A DNA stretch of 64,000 nucleotides from Amycolatopsis sp. QT-25 (GCF_029369745.1 NZ_CP120210.1:620001-684000), one strand, 5' to 3'. Shown: positions 11,844-24,429, counted from the stretch's first letter. Translations and numbers: made by a program. The notes: generated by a model from the letters alone, not told the origin.

Positions 11844-13007
11844 CTACTGGTCCATGTCGAGATTCTCGCGGGTCTCCTCTTCGCGGTGGTGACCGCCGGT
11901 GCGGCCGTACTCCTGCCCGGTCGTGGTGGTCCTGGTGTTGTCGATGGCCTTGTTCACGAAGTCGAAGGCCGCCTTGCCCTGGTAGGCCGATCCCTTCGAC
12001 AGATCGGCGGGATTGACCCCGACCACCTGTTTGATCACCTGGTTCGGCACGCCCTTGAGGGCGTCCTTCGCGGCATCGCCGAACGTGCCCAGCTGGGTCC
12101 CGGAACCCTGGGCGAACGCGCCGACGATCGCCTTCTCCTGGCCAGGGGTCATCCCGACCTTGCCCGCCTTCGTCAGCTTCGAACCCTGTTTGACCAGGTC
12201 GTCCGTCCACTTGAGCAGGAAGCCCATGAACTTGTCGAGCAGCTTGCCGAGCCGGCCGAGGTGCTTGGTGATCTTGCCCATCGCGCTCGCGGCCTTGGCG
12301 ATCGTCGCGGTCATCGCGGCGGCCACCGACGAGCCGAGGCTGACGACGGAGGCGGCCAGCGCGGGCAGCCAGATGTAGATCGCCCAGGTGACCAGTTCCG
12401 AGATGATCGCCTTGACGACCTCTTCGATGACGGTCATCACCATCGACCACATCTGCAGGGTCTCGGCCACCGTCCCGGCGCTGGTGCCGATGCCCTTGAT
12501 GCCGACGGCGAAGTCGCCGAGCGCGTTCCGGGCGGCGTCGCCCGCGTCGCCCACCCAGTCCTTCAAGGACTCGTCGCCGGTCTTGACGAAGTCGTCGGCC
12601 AGCGTGACGAAACCTTTGGCGATGGCGCCGAAGTTGCCGGCCGCGGTCTTGAGCGACGGACCGTCGCCGGTGACGAAGTGCAGCGCGTCCTGCAGCGGCT
12701 GGATCAACTCGATCAGGATGTTCAGTCCGTTGCCGACCAGCCAGCCGACCGGGTCGAGCACGAAGCTCGCGAGGTCCGCGCCCGCCCCCGCGATGAACCC
12801 GGCGCCGTCCTGCACCAGCTGCCCGCCCGCTGCCGCGAGGTCACCGAAACCTTGCGCGGCGCCGAACTTCTCGTAGGCGTTGGCGACGGTGGTGACGCCC
12901 TTGCCCGCGATCGGCACCTTCTTCACCGCGTCGAGCGCGTTCTTGCCGAAGCTGTCGTCACCCGTGATCTTGACGCCGTCGGCGATACTCGCCTTCTCGT
13001 CGGTCAT
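11844..13007 (-). CDS. PPE/WXG-like protein, probable type VII secretion-related
   Basis: The protein is 387 aa. It is Ala/Gly-rich and largely helical, with long amphipathic and hydrophobic stretches (for example ELVTWAIYIWLPALAASVVS) and a charged C-terminal tail ending in HHREEETRENLDMDQ. This pattern resembles the large helical substrates or toxin carriers linked to type VII secretion in Pseudonocardiales, but no clear toxin domain is visible. ATG at 13007 follows GGGGGAC. A decayed gene lies directly upstream, and the membrane protein 10398-11834 lies directly downstream. The secretion link is an inference from composition and architecture. Confidence 0.6.
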   Translation of the reverse strand: MTDEKASIADGVKITGDDSFGKNALDAVKKVPIAGKGVTTVANAYEKFGAAQGFGDLAAAGGQLVQDGAGFIAGAGADLASFVLDPVGWLVGNGLNILIELIQPLQDALHFVTGDGPSLKTAAGNFGAIAKGFVTLADDFVKTGDESLKDWVGDAGDAARNALGDFAVGIKGIGTSAGTVAETLQMWSMVMTVIEEVVKAIISELVTWAIYIWLPALAASVVSLGSSVAAAMTATIAKAASAMGKITKHLGRLGKLLDKFMGFLLKWTDDLVKQGSKLTKAGKVGMTPGQEKAIVGAFAQGSGTQLGTFGDAAKDALKGVPNQVIKQVVGVNPADLSKGSAYQGKAAFDFVNKAIDNTRTTTTGQEYGRTGGHHREEETRENLDMDQ

Positions 13008-13009
13008 GC

Positions 13010-13549
13010 CGTCCCCCAGCTCATTCCGGTTCGTACTTCCCAGGGTGATCGTCGCGTCGTTCTCGAAGCCGTGGTAGCTCGACGCCGCCTGGGTACGTGA
13101 GCCCGAACTTCCCCGCTTCGTCCTTGTAGTGGCCGAATTCGTCCGTGTAGTCGATCAAGGTCTGCGTCTTGACCACGTGCCCGCCTGGTCCGGTCCGACC
13201 GCCGAAGCACCGTTGCCTCGCTGAAGTGGTCTTCGTTCCGAGGGTGGCGGGTGGTGCTCCGTGGTGGCTCCTCCGACAGCTGAGACCACGGATCGTCCGT
13301 TGTGGTTCCCCTCGGCTTCGACTTGGGCTTCGAGAACCTGTTCCTCGGCGTCCGGAGGGGACGTTCCGCCGAACCGCGCGTCGGTGATCGCCGCCTGTTT
13401 CCGCGCCGCGTCGGCCACCGCGGGGTACGAAGTGGACAGAATGGCGGCGGCGAGCTGTTGTGGTTGCCGCCGAAGAACTTCCGGGCGGAGCGGATGTCCT
13501 GAAGGGACGCGCCGGGGTCCGCGACGAGTCGGTCGGACCCGGCCGACAT
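13010..13549 (-). pseudogene. Frameshifted relic upstream of the PPE/WXG-like gene
   Basis: Starting at ATG 13549, one minus-strand frame reads MSAGSDRLVADPGASLQDI up to about 13455. Coding then continues in a second frame (LAAAILSTSYPAVADAARKQ, then ITDARFGGTSPPDAEEQVLE). A short piece in the first frame follows (NEDHFSEATV), then a third frame (HVVKTQTLIDYTDEFGHYKD, then EAGKFGLTYPGG) and finally SSYHGFENDATITLGSTN in the frame that runs into the next gene. Each piece has GC-rich third positions, so at least three frameshifts have broken one gene. Sequencing error is less likely because the neighbours are intact. Helical N-terminus and position suggest a WXG/EspC-like partner of 11844-13007. 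Confidence 0.5.
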
Positions 13550-13739
13550 GGAGCCTTCGCGCGCTTGTGGTGCGTCGGACGGCCAGCTATGCCACGGCAC
13601 TGTGACCGGGGTCACCGTGGCCCCTTCACCGCTTCGCCGCGATGGTGTCCCTTCCCGATCCATCCGGCTCACCCGATAGGGGATAGGTAGCGTGGTTCGC
13701 CGAGCGGGGTGGAATCAGTACGAGTGAGGGGAGGGCGTC

Positions 13740-13886
13740 GTGGACGCCGAGCAGCAGGAAAGCAGCGAAGAACCCCGGCGGGGGAGTCACGCGGCGCCGG
13801 ACGGGGCTCCCGTGCATCCGCTGATCGATCTCTCGCGGGATCCGCATCCGGGCCGGGCGGACCATGCCAAACCCGACGAGGAATGA
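13740..13886 (+). CDS. Possible small hydrophilic protein
   Basis: GTG 13740, preceded by GAGGGGAGGG, opens a 48-codon frame ending in TGA at 13884-13886. The product is rich in Glu, Arg and Pro (VDAEQQESSEEPRRGSH, later HPLIDLSRDPHPGRADH). The ribosome site and codon use favour it, but it is short and has no recognised relative. It lies alone between the accessory patch and rpsL. Confidence 0.3.
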   Translation: MDAEQQESSEEPRRGSHAAPDGAPVHPLIDLSRDPHPGRADHAKPDEE

Positions 13887-14003
13887 AGGCCGGGCGCGCG
13901 GCGCCTCCGGTGGGGCGGTGGCGGGAGAACCGGTCCGAAACGCCGTTCCATCAGGGTGACCGCGGCGTGCCGCCCGGCACGATATAGTTATGGACCCCCC
14001 GAT

Positions 14004-14033
14004 TTGGCCGGTCCGGAAGAGGCCGGGTATCTT
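14004..14033 (+). promoter_or_regulatory. Weak candidate promoter for the str operon
   Basis: TTGGCC (14004-14009), an 18-base spacer and TATCTT (14028-14033) lie about 220 bases upstream of rpsL. A TATAGT at 13983-13988 is another possible -10 without a clear -35. The long leader (14034-14251) holds no gene that I can support. Confidence 0.25.
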
Positions 14034-14251
14034 TGGAGACCGTGCCCGGCAGGCGTCGGGCCGTCCCGTGTGCCGTGCGGCATGGACGGGGTGCTCAGGC
14101 ATCCGGTCCACCGGCTTCGCCCACACGGGATCCGACGGAAAATCCCTACGGGAAGTTACCGGTCGCAAGACCGTGACGCGGGCCGACACGCCCGACCGCG
14201 GGGGCCGGAGACACCACGTAGTAGCAAGATCGCGAACAGAAAGCTGGTCCA

Positions 14252-14626
14252 TTGCCCACGATCCAGCAGCTGGTCCGTAAGGGCCGCCAGGACAAGGCTG
14301 CCAAGCAGAAGACCGCGGCCCTCAAGGGGAGCCCGCAGCGGCGTGGCGTGTGCACTCGCGTGTACACCACAACCCCCAAGAAGCCGAACTCGGCGCTTCG
14401 CAAGGTCGCTCGTGTGAAGCTGACCAGCGGCATCGAGGTCACCGCCTACATTCCCGGTGAAGGCCACAACCTGCAGGAGCACTCGATGGTGCTCGTGCGC
14501 GGTGGTCGTGTGAAGGACCTGCCGGGTGTCCGCTACAAGATCATCCGCGGTTCGCTCGACACCCAGGGTGTCAAGAACCGTAAGCAGGCGCGCAGCCGGT
14601 ACGGCGCGAAGAAGGAGAAGAGCTAA
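14252..14626 (+). CDS. rpsL: 30S ribosomal protein S12
   Basis: S12 sits at the decoding centre of the small subunit and controls accuracy. The 124-aa protein starts at TTG 14252 with [11 protein letters not shown], the conserved actinobacterial N-terminus. The streptomycin loops [11 protein letters not shown] and [14 protein letters not shown] have the sensitive-type lysines, so no rpsL-based streptomycin resistance is expected. First gene of the str operon. Its TAA overlaps the rpsG ATG by one base. Confidence 0.98.
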   Translation: MPTIQQLVRKGRQDKAAKQKTAALKGSPQRRGVCTRVYTTTPKKPNSALRKVARVKLTSGIEVTAYIPGEGHNLQEHSMVLVRGGRVKDLPGVRYKIIRGSLDTQGVKNRKQARSRYGAKKEKS

Positions 14627-15096
14627 TGCCCCGCAAGGGTCCGGCCCCGAAGCGGCCGCTGATCTCTGACCCCGTCTACGCATCCCCGCTGGTCACCCAG
14701 CTGGTGAACAAGGTGCTGAAGGACGGCAAGCGGTCTCTGGCCGAGCGCATCGTCTACGGCGCCCTCGAAGGCGCTCGCGAGAAGACCGGCACCGACCCGG
14801 TCGTCACGCTGAAGCGCGCCCTTGACAACGTGAAGCCCACCATCGAGGTGAAGAGCCGCCGCGTCGGTGGTGCCACCTACCAGGTGCCGATCGAGGTCAA
14901 GCCGGGACGTTCCACCACGCTCGCGCTTCGCTGGCTGGTCTCCTTCTCGCAGGCTCGCCGCGAGAAGACCATGATCGAGCGTCTGCAGAACGAGCTCCTC
15001 GACGCGAGCAACGGCCTCGGCGCCAGCGTGAAGCGACGCGAGGACACGCACAAGATGGCCGAGTCCAACAAGGCCTTCGCGCACTACCGCTGGTAA
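14626..15096 (+). CDS. rpsG: 30S ribosomal protein S7
   Basis: S7 is the primary assembly protein of the 30S head and contacts tRNA in the E site. The 156-aa protein has the standard length and begins [17 protein letters not shown]. The C-terminal [20 protein letters not shown] is the conserved actinobacterial end. Translation is probably coupled to rpsL through the TAATG overlap. fusA follows after 75 bases. Confidence 0.98.
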   Translation: MPRKGPAPKRPLISDPVYASPLVTQLVNKVLKDGKRSLAERIVYGALEGAREKTGTDPVVTLKRALDNVKPTIEVKSRRVGGATYQVPIEVKPGRSTTLALRWLVSFSQARREKTMIERLQNELLDASNGLGASVKRREDTHKMAESNKAFAHYRW

Positions 15097-15171
15097 GTAG
15101 TCCGGTACCGCCGCCCGGTCCCTCGGGTCGCGCCTTGCCGGGCCCCACTTTTGAGACAGGGGAACACTCTC

Positions 15172-17271
15172 GTGGCACGTGAAGTGCTGACCGACCTGAA
15201 CAAGGTCCGCAACATCGGCATCATGGCCCACATCGACGCCGGTAAGACCACCACCACCGAGCGGATCCTGTTCTACACCGGGGTCAACTACAAGATCGGT
15301 GAAGTCCACGATGGCGCCGCCACCATGGACTGGATGGAGGAGGAGCAGAAGCGGGGTATCACCATCACCTCGGCTGCCACCACCACCTTCTGGGCCGATC
15401 ACCAGATCAACATCATCGACACCCCGGGTCACGTCGACTTCACCGTCGAGGTGGAGCGATCGCTGCGCGTGCTCGATGGTGCCGTCGCCGTCTTCGACGG
15501 CAAGGAAGGTGTCGAGCCGCAGTCCGAGCAGGTCTGGCGTCAGGCGGACAAGTACGAGGTTCCTCGTATCTGCTTCGTCAACAAGATGGACAAGCTCGGC
15601 GCGGACTTCTACTTCACCGTCCGCACCATCGAAGAGCGCCTCGGCGCCCGCCCGCTGGTCATCCAGCTGCCGATCGGCGCCGAGAACGAGTTCGAAGGCG
15701 TCATCGACCTGGTCCGCATGAAGGCGTTGACCTGGCGCGGAGAGGTCCAGAAGGGCGAGGACTACGCCGTCGAGGAGATCCCGGCCGAGCTCGCCGACAA
15801 GGCGGCCGAGTACCGGGAGAAGCTGGTCGAGGCCATCGCCGAGACCGACGACTCCCTGATGGAGAAGTTCCTCGAGGGCGAGGAGCTGACGGAAGCCGAG
15901 CTCAAGGCCGGTATCCGCAAGCTCACCGTGAACCGCGAGGCGTACCCGGTGCTCACCGGTTCCGCTTTCAAGAACAAGGGCGTGCAGCCCATGCTCGACG
16001 CGGTCATCGACTACCTTCCGTCGCCGCTGGACGTCCCCGCCGTCGAGGGCACGCTGCCCGACGGTGAGACCGTCGTGTCGCGCAAGCCGTCGACCGAGGA
16101 GCCGTTCTCCGCTCTGGCGTTCAAGATCGCCGCGCACCCGTTCTTCGGCAAGCTGACCTACATCCGGGTGTACTCGGGCAAGGTCGCCTCCGGCGCGCAG
16201 CTGATCAACGCCACCAAGGAGCGCAAGGAGCGCATCGGGAAGCTCTTCCAGATGCACTCCAACAAGGAGAACCCGGTCGACGAGGCCCAGGCGGGCCACA
16301 TCTACGCGGTCATCGGCCTGAAGGACACCACCACCGGTGACACCCTCGCCGACCCGCAGAACCCGGTCGTCCTCGAGTCGATGACGTTCCCGGCGCCGGT
16401 CATCCGCGTCGCGATCGAGCCGAAGACCAAGGCCGACCAGGAGAAGCTGTCCCTGGCGATCCAGAAGCTGGCCGAAGAGGACCCGACGTTCCAGGTCAAC
16501 CTGGACGAGGACACCGGCCAGACGATCATCGCGGGTATGGGCGAGCTGCACCTCGAGGTGCTGGTGAACCGCATGAAGTCCGACTACAAGGTCGAGGCGA
16601 ACATCGGTAAGCCGCAGGTCGCCTACCGCGAGACGGTGCGCAAGACGGTCGAGAAGCTCGACTACGTGCACAAGAAGCAGACCGGTGGTTCCGGTCAGTT
16701 CGCGAAGGTCATCGTCAAGCTCGAGCCGCTCGAGTCCACCGACGGTGCCCTCTACGAGTTCTCCAACAAGGTCACCGGTGGCCGCGTGCCGCGGGAGTAC
16801 ATCCCGTCGGTCGACGCGGGCGCGCAGGACGCCATGCAGTACGGCGTGCTGGCCGGCTACCCGCTCGTCGGGTTGAAGTTCACCTTGTTGGACGGCGCGT
16901 ACCACGAGGTCGACTCTTCGGAAATGGCCTTCAAGATCGCCGGCTCCATGGCGATGAAGGAAGCCGCGAAGAAGGCCGGTCCGGTCATCCTCGAGCCGCT
17001 GATGGCCGTCGAGGTCACCACGCCCGAGGACTACATGGGCGATGTGATCGGTGACCTCAACTCCCGCCGTGGCCAGATCCAGGCCATGGAGGAGCGCGCC
17101 GGTACCCGTGTCGTCAAGGCACTGGTCCCGCTGTCGGAGATGTTCGGTTACGTCGGTGACCTGCGGTCGCGTACCCAGGGACGTGCCAACTACTCCATGG
17201 TGTTCGACTCCTACGCTGAGGTTCCCGCGAACGTCGCGAAGGAAATCATCGCGAAGGCGACAGGGGAGTAG
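15172..17271 (+). CDS. fusA: Elongation factor G
   Basis: EF-G is the GTPase that moves tRNA and mRNA through the ribosome and helps recycle it. I chose GTG 15172, with AGGGGAA upstream, giving 699 aa starting [15 protein letters not shown]. The G1 loop AHIDAGKT is at residues 19-26, DTPGH at 83-87 and NKMD near 137. All five domains are present, ending in the domain IV-V sequence LGRT-type [16 protein letters not shown] region. Third gene of the str operon, 127 bases before tuf. Confidence 0.98.
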   Translation: MAREVLTDLNKVRNIGIMAHIDAGKTTTTERILFYTGVNYKIGEVHDGAATMDWMEEEQKRGITITSAATTTFWADHQINIIDTPGHVDFTVEVERSLRVLDGAVAVFDGKEGVEPQSEQVWRQADKYEVPRICFVNKMDKLGADFYFTVRTIEERLGARPLVIQLPIGAENEFEGVIDLVRMKALTWRGEVQKGEDYAVEEIPAELADKAAEYREKLVEAIAETDDSLMEKFLEGEELTEAELKAGIRKLTVNREAYPVLTGSAFKNKGVQPMLDAVIDYLPSPLDVPAVEGTLPDGETVVSRKPSTEEPFSALAFKIAAHPFFGKLTYIRVYSGKVASGAQLINATKERKERIGKLFQMHSNKENPVDEAQAGHIYAVIGLKDTTTGDTLADPQNPVVLESMTFPAPVIRVAIEPKTKADQEKLSLAIQKLAEEDPTFQVNLDEDTGQTIIAGMGELHLEVLVNRMKSDYKVEANIGKPQVAYRETVRKTVEKLDYVHKKQTGGSGQFAKVIVKLEPLESTDGALYEFSNKVTGGRVPREYIPSVDAGAQDAMQYGVLAGYPLVGLKFTLLDGAYHEVDSSEMAFKIAGSMAMKEAAKKAGPVILEPLMAVEVTTPEDYMGDVIGDLNSRRGQIQAMEERAGTRVVKALVPLSEMFGYVGDLRSRTQGRANYSMVFDSYAEVPANVAKEIIAKATGE

Positions 17272-17398
17272 TTCCCTCTCGCTCGCGGGCATAAGGAAAA
17301 CTCCTGAACGTCCGCACCACCCACCGAGAAACGAATCTCCGTCTGACGACAGCCACGTCGGCCGGTGAGTAAGCAAAACAGTCCAGGAGGACATTCCA

Positions 17399-18590
<1,192 letters not shown>

Positions 18591-18592
<2 letters not shown>

Positions 18593-18643
18593 TTTGACGC
18601 CGACCCGGGGGTGGTTACACCCCCGGGTTCAAGGCGTCAAATC
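18591..18643 (+). terminator. Strong hairpin terminator after tuf
   Basis: GATTTGACGCC (591-601) pairs perfectly with GGCGTCAAATC (633-643), and an inner stem ACCCGGGGGT (603-612) pairs with ACCCCCGGGT (619-628). The stem overlaps the tuf stop codon. This closes the str operon and separates it from the S10 operon. Confidence 0.85.
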
Positions 18644-18676
18644 ACGTGTGCGACACTATTCAGGTTGCTCGTCCTG

Positions 18677-18724
18677 GGGCGGCCGAACCTTGCGAGTCAG
18701 TTGACTAGCAGGTTCCGGCCGCCC
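18677..18724 (+). promoter_or_regulatory. Structured element between tuf and rpsJ
   Basis: GGGCGGCCGAACCT (677-690) pairs with AGGTTCCGGCCGCCC (710-724), with one bulged C. The loop itself contains AGTCA/TGACT, which can close further. The stem is GC-rich and lies about 280 bases before rpsJ. It could be a second terminator or part of the S10 operon control region. Confidence 0.5.
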
Positions 18725-18935
18725 TGGTATGAGCGGCCACGGTCCGCGGAGCACTTCCTTCGGGTGAGGCTAGCGGGCAAGGGCGTTTGAGACGGCGATC
18801 CAAGCATTTCCGCCGGCTCGATGCCTCCTCACGTTGAGGAAGACCAGGCAAGACGAAGATCCCGCGGGATCCGTCTGTGCGTCGGGCTCGACACGCCCGA
18901 CCGCGTGGACCGGGGACAGGGCCGTTGAACTGGGA

Positions 18936-18958
18936 AAACCTCAGTCAGGCTGAGGTTT
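18936..18958 (+). promoter_or_regulatory. Small stem-loop in the S10 leader
   Basis: AAACCTCA (936-943) pairs with TGAGGTTT (951-958), loop of 7, about 45 bases before rpsJ. It may be an autoregulatory leader site of the S10 operon; this is an inference from position. Confidence 0.35.
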
Positions 18959-19003
18959 GAAAAGACAAAAGCGGCACGAGACGACAAGGAACGAGCAGCC
19001 ACC

Positions 19004-19309
19004 ATGGCGGGACAGAAGATCCGCATCCGGCTCAAGGCCTACGACCACGAGGCGATTGACACCTCGGCGCGCAAGATCGTCGAGACGGTCACGCGCACCG
19101 GCGCCCGTGTTGTCGGGCCGGTGCCGCTGCCCACCGAGAAGAACGTTTACTGCGTCATCCGCTCGCCGCACAAGTACAAGGATTCGCGCGAGCACTTCGA
19201 GATGCGCACGCACAAGCGTCTGATCGACATCCTCGACCCGACGCCGAAGACGGTCGACGCGCTCATGCGCATCGACCTGCCGGCGAGCGTCGACGTCAAC
19301 ATCCAGTAG
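19004..19309 (+). CDS. rpsJ: 30S ribosomal protein S10
   Basis: S10 is part of the 30S head and, as NusE, of transcription antitermination complexes. The 101-aa protein ([19 protein letters not shown]) has the expected length. It opens the S10 operon after a leader of roughly 400 bases containing two hairpins. rplC follows after 31 bases. Confidence 0.98.
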   Translation: MAGQKIRIRLKAYDHEAIDTSARKIVETVTRTGARVVGPVPLPTEKNVYCVIRSPHKYKDSREHFEMRTHKRLIDILDPTPKTVDALMRIDLPASVDVNIQ

Positions 19310-19340
19310 CGGCTGGCGAGCGGCGGAGAGTAAGAGACTC

Positions 19341-19991
19341 ATGTCTGACAGGCAAATGAAGGGCATTCTGGGCACCAAGCTCGGTATGACCCAGGTCTTC
19401 GACGAGAACAACCGGGTCGTCCCGGTGACCGTCGTGCAGGCCGGTCCGAACGTGGTCACCCAGGTTCGGACCCAGGAAACCGACGGCTACAAGGCCGTGC
19501 AGCTGGCTTTCGGCGCGGTCGACCCGCGCCGGGTCAACAAGCCGCGCACCGGCCACTTCGACAAGGCGAGCGTGACCCCGCGCCGTTTCCTTGCCGAGCT
19601 GCGTACCACCGATGCGGACACCTACGAAGTCGGCCAGGAGATCACCGCTGAGGTGTTCGAGGCCGGTATCGAGGTCGACGTGACCGGTACCAGCAAGGGC
19701 AAGGGCTACGCCGGTGTCATGAAGCGTCACGGCTTCAAGGGCCAGGGCGCGAGCCACGGTGCCCAGGCCGTGCACCGCAAGCCCGGCTCGATCGGTGGCT
19801 GCGCCACCCCGGGCCGCGTCTTCAAGGGCCTGCGCATGGCGGGCCGGATGGGCAACGACCGGGTCACCACGCAGAACCTGACCGTGCACGCGGTGCGTGC
19901 CGAGGACGGCCTGCTGCTGATCAAGGGCGCCGTGCCCGGTCCCAAGGGCGGCCTGCTGTTCGTTCGCAGCGCCGCGAAGGGTGGTAACTGA
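19341..19991 (+). CDS. rplC: 50S ribosomal protein L3
   Basis: L3 organises domain VI of 23S rRNA near the peptidyl transferase centre. The 216-aa protein contains [15 protein letters not shown] and the loop [23 protein letters not shown] 19341 is preceded by GGCGGAGAG; a second ATG at 19356 would also give the conserved [10 protein letters not shown] start. It is followed by rplD after 2 bases. Confidence 0.97.
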   Translation: MSDRQMKGILGTKLGMTQVFDENNRVVPVTVVQAGPNVVTQVRTQETDGYKAVQLAFGAVDPRRVNKPRTGHFDKASVTPRRFLAELRTTDADTYEVGQEITAEVFEAGIEVDVTGTSKGKGYAGVMKRHGFKGQGASHGAQAVHRKPGSIGGCATPGRVFKGLRMAGRMGNDRVTTQNLTVHAVRAEDGLLLIKGAVPGPKGGLLFVRSAAKGGN

Positions 19992-19993
19992 AC

Positions 19994-20719
19994 ATGACCA
20001 GCGTCGAGCTGAAGACCCCGGCCGGTAAAGCCGACGGCACGGTCGAGCTCCCCTCGGAGATCTTCGACGTGCAGGCCAACGTGCCCCTCATGCACCAGGT
20101 CGTGGTGGGCCAGCTGGCCGCCGCGCGCCAGGGCACGCATGACACCAAGACCCGCGGTGAAGTCCGCGGTGGTGGCAAGAAGCCGTACCGCCAGAAGGGC
20201 ACCGGCCGCGCCCGCCAGGGTTCGACCCGTGCGCCGCAGTTCACCGGTGGTGGCGTCGTCCACGGCCCCACGCCGCGTGACTACACCCAGCGCACCCCGA
20301 AGAAGATGAAGGCCGCCGCCCTGCGTGGCGCCCTCTCGGACCGGGCCCGCGCCGGACAGCTGCACGTCGTCACCGAACTGGTGGCCGGCGAGAAGCCGTC
20401 CACCAAGTCCGCCAAGGCCGTCATCGCCGCGGTGACCCAGGCCAAGCGCGTTCTCGTGGTGCTGCACCGCGACGACGAGCTGAGCTGGAACTCGCTGCGG
20501 AACCTGGCCGAGGTCCACCTCATCACGCCCGACCAGCTCAACACCTACGACGTGTTGGTCAACGACGACGTGGTGTTCACCAAGGCCGCTTACGACGTGT
20601 TCGTCGCCGGTCCCGTCCGGGGCAAGGGCGCGAAGGCTTCGGCCAAATCGAGCGAACTGTCGGGGGCCGACCTCGACAACTCGACTGGAGCGGGAACAGA
20701 AGGGAGTGACGAGCAGTGA
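19994..20719 (+). CDS. rplD: 50S ribosomal protein L4
   Basis: L4 lines the peptide exit tunnel; in other bacteria it can also repress its operon. The 241-aa protein has the tunnel loop [19 protein letters not shown]. The C-terminal tail is longer than the core family and rich in Ser, Gly and Asp ([19 protein letters not shown]). The TGA overlaps the rplW GTG by four bases, suggesting coupled translation. Confidence 0.97.
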   Translation: MTSVELKTPAGKADGTVELPSEIFDVQANVPLMHQVVVGQLAAARQGTHDTKTRGEVRGGGKKPYRQKGTGRARQGSTRAPQFTGGGVVHGPTPRDYTQRTPKKMKAAALRGALSDRARAGQLHVVTELVAGEKPSTKSAKAVIAAVTQAKRVLVVLHRDDELSWNSLRNLAEVHLITPDQLNTYDVLVNDDVVFTKAAYDVFVAGPVRGKGAKASAKSSELSGADLDNSTGAGTEGSDEQ

Positions 20720-21027
20720 GTGCGATCGCCATCCCCGATCCCCGCGACATCTTGCTCGCGCCGGTGATCTCCGAGAAGTCCTACGGGCTGCTCGAGGACC
20801 ACAAGTACACGTTCATCGTCCGCCCGGACGCCAACAAGACCCAGATCAAGATCGCGGTCGAGAAGGTGTTCGGCGTCAAGGTGGTCAGCGTCAACACGGC
20901 CAACCGCCAGGGCAAGCGTAAGCGGACTCGCGCCGGCTTCGGCAAGCGCAAGGACACCAAGCGCGCCATCGTGACTCTTTCGGCTGAGAGCAAGCCGATC
21001 GAGATCTTCGGCGGACCCACCGCGTAA
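20716..21027 (+). CDS. rplW: 50S ribosomal protein L23
   Basis: L23 sits at the tunnel exit and docks trigger factor and SRP. The 103-aa protein starts at GTG 20716 ([20 protein letters not shown]) within the rplD stop. The conserved VISEKSY and [16 protein letters not shown] segments are present. Confidence 0.97.
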   Translation: MSAIAIPDPRDILLAPVISEKSYGLLEDHKYTFIVRPDANKTQIKIAVEKVFGVKVVSVNTANRQGKRKRTRAGFGKRKDTKRAIVTLSAESKPIEIFGGPTA

Positions 21028-21043
21028 AGGACTGAGCTGACAC

Positions 21044-21877
21044 ATGGGCATCCGCAAGTACAAGCCGACGACCCCGGGTCGTCGCGGTTCCAGCGTCTCC
21101 GACTTCGCCGAGATCACTCGGTCCACGCCGGAGAAGTCGCTGCTGCGTCCGCTGAGCAAGTCCGGCGGCCGTAACTCCAGCGGCAAGATCACCACCCGGC
21201 ACAAGGGTGGTGGCCACAAGCGTGCGTACCGGCTGATCGACTTCCGCCGGAACGACAAGGACGGCGTTCCCGCCAAGGTGGCGCACATCGAGTACGACCC
21301 CAACCGGTCCGCTCGTATCGCGCTCCTGCACTACGCCGACGGCGAGAAGCGCTACATCATCGCCCCGGAGAAGCTCAAGCAGGGTGACACGGTCGAGAAC
21401 GGCCCCCGCGCCGACATCAAGCCGGGTAACAACCTGCCGCTGCGCAACATCCCGGTCGGCACCGTGATCCATGCGATCGAGCTCCGCCCCGGTGGCGGCG
21501 CGAAGATGGCGCGGTCCGCCGGTGCCAAGGTGCAGCTGGTGGCGAAGGACGGGCCGTACGCCCAGCTTCGTCTCCCGTCGGGCGAGATCCGCAACGTCGA
21601 CGTGCGCAACCGCGCCACCATCGGCGAGGTCGGCAACTCCGACCACTCCAACATCAACTGGGGCAAGGCGGGTCGTAACCGCTGGCGCGGCAAGCGCCCC
21701 ACCGTCCGTGGTGTCGTCATGAACCCGGTCGACCACCCGCACGGTGGTGGTGAGGGTAAGACCTCCGGTGGTCGCCACCCGGTGAACCCGAACGGAAAGC
21801 CCGAAGGCCGCACCCGCCGCCGCAAGGCCTCCGACGCCATGATCGTCCGCCGCCGGCGTACCGGCAAGAAGCGCTGA
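21044..21877 (+). CDS. rplB: 50S ribosomal protein L2
   Basis: L2 is needed for subunit joining and peptidyl transfer. The 277-aa protein has the signature [12 protein letters not shown] with the conserved His, and a basic C-terminus [12 protein letters not shown]. Length and ends are typical. It is 16 bases after rplW in the S10 operon. Confidence 0.98.
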   Translation: MGIRKYKPTTPGRRGSSVSDFAEITRSTPEKSLLRPLSKSGGRNSSGKITTRHKGGGHKRAYRLIDFRRNDKDGVPAKVAHIEYDPNRSARIALLHYADGEKRYIIAPEKLKQGDTVENGPRADIKPGNNLPLRNIPVGTVIHAIELRPGGGAKMARSAGAKVQLVAKDGPYAQLRLPSGEIRNVDVRNRATIGEVGNSDHSNINWGKAGRNRWRGKRPTVRGVVMNPVDHPHGGGEGKTSGGRHPVNPNGKPEGRTRRRKASDAMIVRRRRTGKKR

Positions 21878-21895
21878 GCAGGGAGGTAGAAGAAC

Positions 21896-22177
21896 ATGCC
21901 ACGCAGCCTTAAGAAGGGCCCCTTCGTGGACGACCACCTGCTCAAGAAGGTGGACGCGCTCAACGAGTCGGGCAAGAAGACCGTGATCAAGACGTGGTCG
22001 CGTCGTTCCACGATCATCCCGGATTTCCTGGGTCACACGATCGCGGTGCACGACGGCCGCAAGCACGTCCCGGTGTTCGTCACCGAGGCGATGGTGGGTC
22101 ACAAGTTGGGCGAGTTCGCCCCGACCAGGACCTTCAAGGGCCACATCAAGGACGACCGCAAGTCGCGCCGCCGCTGA
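21896..22177 (+). CDS. rpsS: 30S ribosomal protein S19
   Basis: S19 lies in the 30S head next to S13 and contacts the tRNA. The 93-aa protein reads [19 protein letters not shown] and carries the family signature in [26 protein letters not shown] precedes the start. Confidence 0.98.
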   Translation: MPRSLKKGPFVDDHLLKKVDALNESGKKTVIKTWSRRSTIIPDFLGHTIAVHDGRKHVPVFVTEAMVGHKLGEFAPTRTFKGHIKDDRKSRRR

Positions 22178-22206
22178 GCGGGCACGAGAGAACAAGGAAG
22201 CTAGCG

Positions 22207-22622
22207 ATGAACGCCCAGAACGACGTGGCCGAGGCTTTGCCGACGGCTTACGCGCGGGCTCGCTTCGTCCGGGACTCGCCTACCAAGGTGCGCCGGGTGA
22301 TCGAGCTGATCAAGGGACGTAGCGCCGCCGACGCCTTGGCCGTGCTCCAGTTCGCCCCGCAGGCGGCAAGCGAGCCGGTCGCGAAGGTGCTCGCCAGCGC
22401 CATGGCCAACGCCGAGAACAACCTCGATCTCGACCCCGACACCCTCTGGGTCAAGAACGCCTACGCCGACGAGGGCCCGACCCTCAAGCGCATCCGTCCG
22501 CGGGCCCAGGGCCGCGCGTACCGGATCCGCAAGCGGACCAGCCACATCACCGTCGAGGTGGAGTCGCGTCCGAAGGCCGAAGCCAAGAAGGCACAGGGCA
22601 AGAAGAAGGCAGGTGGCCGGTA

Positions 22623-22623
<1 letters not shown>
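22207..22623 (+). CDS. rplV: 50S ribosomal protein L22
   Basis: L22 reaches into the exit tunnel. ATG 22207 follows ACAAGGAAG and gives 138 aa ([20 protein letters not shown]). The beta-hairpin [20 protein letters not shown] is conserved; the Lys-rich C-terminus is common in actinobacteria. Its TAG overlaps the rpsC GTG by one base. Confidence 0.97.
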
Positions 22624-23480
<857 letters not shown>

Positions 23481-23483
23481 CAC

Positions 23484-23903
23484 GTGCTCATCCCGCGCAG
23501 GGTCAAGCACCGGAAGCAGCACTCCCCGAAGCGCCACGGTGCCGCCAAGGGCGGTACGAACGTGAGCTTCGGCGAGTACGGCATCCAGGCGCTTGAGCAC
23601 AGCTACGTGACCAACCGGCAGATCGAGTCCGCTCGTATCGCCATGACGCGTCACATCAAGCGTGGTGGCAAGGTGTGGACGACCATCTACCCGGACCGCC
23701 CGCTGACCAAGAAGCCGGCGGAAACCCGCATGGGTTCCGGTAAGGGTTCGCCCGAGTGGTGGATCGCCAACGTGAAGCCGGGCCGCGTGATGTTCGAGAT
23801 CTCGTTCCCGAACGAGGAGACCGCCCGTGAGGCGCTCCGTCGCGCGATCCACAAGCTGCCCATGAAGTGCCGCATCGTGACCCGTGAAGGTGGTGAGTTC
23901 TGA
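23484..23903 (+). CDS. rplP: 50S ribosomal protein L16
   Basis: L16 contacts A-site tRNA on the large subunit. GTG 23484 opens [18 protein letters not shown], and the full length is 139 aa. The signature [20 protein letters not shown] and [11 protein letters not shown] are intact. The stop overlaps the rpmC ATG. Confidence 0.98.
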   Translation: MLIPRRVKHRKQHSPKRHGAAKGGTNVSFGEYGIQALEHSYVTNRQIESARIAMTRHIKRGGKVWTTIYPDRPLTKKPAETRMGSGKGSPEWWIANVKPGRVMFEISFPNEETAREALRRAIHKLPMKCRIVTREGGEF

Positions 23904-24151
23904 TGGCGAAGGCAGGTGCCGCCCAGGCATCGGAGCTGCGTGAGCTCACCGCGGAAGAGCTCGTTCTGCGTCTGAAGGAATACAAGGAGGAGCTCTTCAA
24001 CCTCCGCTTCCAGATGGCGACCGGACAGCTCGACAACAACCGCCGTCTGCGCACCGTCCGCACGGACATCGCGCGGATCTACACGGTCATGCGCGAGCGT
24101 GAACTCGGCCTGTCCGTTTCCCCTGACGCCGAGAGTGAAGGTGCCGCATGA
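23903..24151 (+). CDS. rpmC: 50S ribosomal protein L29
   Basis: L29 is a small helical hairpin at the tunnel exit. The 82-aa protein has the core [20 protein letters not shown] and the signature [18 protein letters not shown]. Short extensions at both ends are typical of actinobacteria. Four-base overlap with rpsQ. Confidence 0.97.
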   Translation: MAKAGAAQASELRELTAEELVLRLKEYKEELFNLRFQMATGQLDNNRRLRTVRTDIARIYTVMRERELGLSVSPDAESEGAA

Positions 24152-24429
24152 GCGAGCAGCCCAACGCTGAGGCGGCCCCCCGCAACGACCGCAAGGTCCG
24201 TGAGGGTTACGTCGTCTCGGACAAGATGAACAAGACGATCGTGGTCGAGCTCGAGGACCGCAAGAAGCACCGTCGTTACGCCAAGGTTCTCCGCAGCACC
24301 AGCAAGGTCAAGGTGCACGACGAGAACAACGAGGCGGGCGTGGGCGACCGGGTCACCCTGATGGAGACCCGCCCGCTGTCGGCGACCAAGCGCTGGCGTC
24401 TGGTGCAGATCGTGGAGAAGGCCAAGTAA
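24148..24429 (+). CDS. rpsQ: 30S ribosomal protein S17
   Basis: S17 is a primary binder of 16S rRNA helix 11. The 93-aa protein contains [19 protein letters not shown] and ends with [11 protein letters not shown]. It is the last gene before a 93-base gap, so the S10 and spc parts of the cluster may be separated here. Confidence 0.97.
   Translation: MSEQPNAEAAPRNDRKVREGYVVSDKMNKTIVVELEDRKKHRRYAKVLRSTSKVKVHDENNEAGVGDRVTLMETRPLSATKRWRLVQIVEKAK

Noticed and set aside
13960..14250. A protein gene in the rpsL leader
   Set aside because: Open frames on both strands lack ribosome sites and have mixed third-position use. The region fits a long leader better.
14252..14626. Streptomycin-resistant rpsL allele
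   Set aside because: The two key lysines in TTPKKPNSA and [10 protein letters not shown] are present, so the allele is of the sensitive type.
18650..18930. tRNA gene between tuf and rpsJ
   Set aside because: The stem-loops do not form a cloverleaf, and no T-loop motif GTTCGA is in the right place.
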